Shown: one piece after another, positions 63,619 to 64,000 of the stretch | How the letters are laid out: each line of letters opens with the position of its first letter | Numbering within the stretch: position 1 is the first letter of the stretch | Assembly (NCBI GenBank): GCA_028710895.1 | Contig: JAQTTH010000022.1 | Span: forward strand, 1-64,000 | DNA length: 64,000 bases | Reading direction: 5' to 3' | Source: Paludibacter sp. | GTDB lineage: Bacteria; Bacteroidota; Bacteroidia; Bacteroidales; Paludibacteraceae | The notes under the pieces: generated by a model | What the model saw: the letters and a program-made list of their open reading frames with translations, nothing else | Told to the model about the DNA's origin: nothing | Databases searched by the model: none | Translations under genes and position numbers: made by a program

Positions 63619-64000
63619 TTATTTGATCTCAATTCTATCACCCAAAAACTTTGGTTTCTTATGAAATGCCAAATCGACAAACATCTTTACCCGCGATAAT
63701 TTCTCACGAAGTTTGGTTTTTATTCCCATATAAGCTATCACATCTTCAGCATTAAAAGCAATGGCATGTAGTTTTAGCGATTGAGCAATGTAAACGGCCC
63801 GCTCGTTGTGAAATTCCTGTGAGATAATTGTAAAATTGGTTTGTCCGAAAATGGCATGCATGCGGTAAACCGAATCGAATGTACGAAAACCCGCAAAGTC
63901 GAGATAAATTTTGCTTTCCGGCAATCCCCTTTTCATTAATTCATCTTTCATATCCTGCGGTTCGTTATAGTATTTGTGGCTGTTATCGCCACTAATCACC
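63619..64000 (-). CDS. YdcF/SanA-family protein, C-terminal part
   Basis: The frame is open through the right edge, so the N-terminus lies outside the window; the GTG at 63999 is internal. The visible 127 or so residues match the DUF218 fold: VISGDNS, LPESKIYLDFAGFRTFDSVYRM and FTIISQEFHNERAVYIAQ. SanA-like members are inner-membrane proteins affecting envelope permeability. Confidence 0.85.
   Translation of the reverse strand, partial: VISGDNSHKYYNEPQDMKDELMKRGLPESKIYLDFAGFRTFDSVYRMHAIFGQTNFTIISQEFHNERAVYIAQSLKLHAIAFNAEDVIAYMGIKTKLREKLSRVKMFVDLAFHKKPKFLGDRIEIK

Overview
The window looks like a piece of a Bacteroidota chromosome, most likely order Bacteroidales. Nearly every clear promoter carries the phylum's TAnnTTTG -7 box. 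One exported enzyme ends in a type IX secretion sorting domain. Several genes are largely confined to this phylum (DUF4494, DUF5606, DUF5916 barrel, HU-like HIG protein, long PurF, Rho with a disordered asparagine-rich insert, short AMP nucleosidase). The DNA is AT-rich. Membrane pyrophosphatase, class I/III-type Hcp and DapL fit an anaerobe or microaerobe, which is inference. No rRNA, CRISPR array, transposase or prophage was seen.

Layout. 0.3-4.7 kb: secreted nuclease/phosphatase-like protein, a fused ABC permease-ATPase, YggS-type PLP protein and DUF4494. 4.8-8.8 kb: proton/sodium-pumping pyrophosphatase, RuvX, peptide deformylase. 8.8-24.3 kb: housekeeping block with FolC, TilS, a tiny cytochrome c lipoprotein, Rho, FabG, Tex, HolA, AMP nucleosidase, a PD-(D/E)xK protein, twin small secreted proteins, AlkD-like and CapA proteins. 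24.4-31 kb: PyrK-PyrD, an XRE regulator followed by about 1 kb of gene-free DNA, zinc-ribbon/Nif3 pair, DUF5606, HisA. 31.4-34.5 kb: DUF5916 outer-membrane barrel and M50 protease. 34.5-37.7 kb: a three-gene arginine/citrulline/ornithine catabolic set. 37.8-40.1 kb: FUSC protein, HU-like protein, cyclophilin. 40.4-44.4 kb: Hcp, Fe-S protein and cupin divergent from a Crp/Fnr regulator. 44.4-51.7 kb: cupin, PurF, GlmS, DapL, quinone oxidoreductase, bactofilin. 51.9-57.5 kb: surface-glycan cassette and thioesterase. 57.6-60.3 kb: PRC/MgtE-N/CBS protein overlapping a divergent Nramp-family transporter. 60.4-64 kb: tRNA-Gly, tRNA-Tyr, RibH, a TPR protein, a candidate 6S-like RNA, DUF1003, SRPBCC and a partial YdcF/SanA gene.

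The best leads are: (1) the MgtE-N/CBS plus Nramp pair, whose metal-site residues are those expected of a magnesium-type rather than a manganese transporter, preceded by a small ORF broken at an A7 slippery run; (2) the Hcp nitrosative-stress module, with one palindrome near -40 of both divergent promoters; (3) an XRE regulator with palindromic operators over its own promoter and an unexplained 1-kb flank rich in TTTGTAAA; (4) a 190-nt structured transcript candidate at 62.1 kb; (5) several families of palindromic intergenic repeats.
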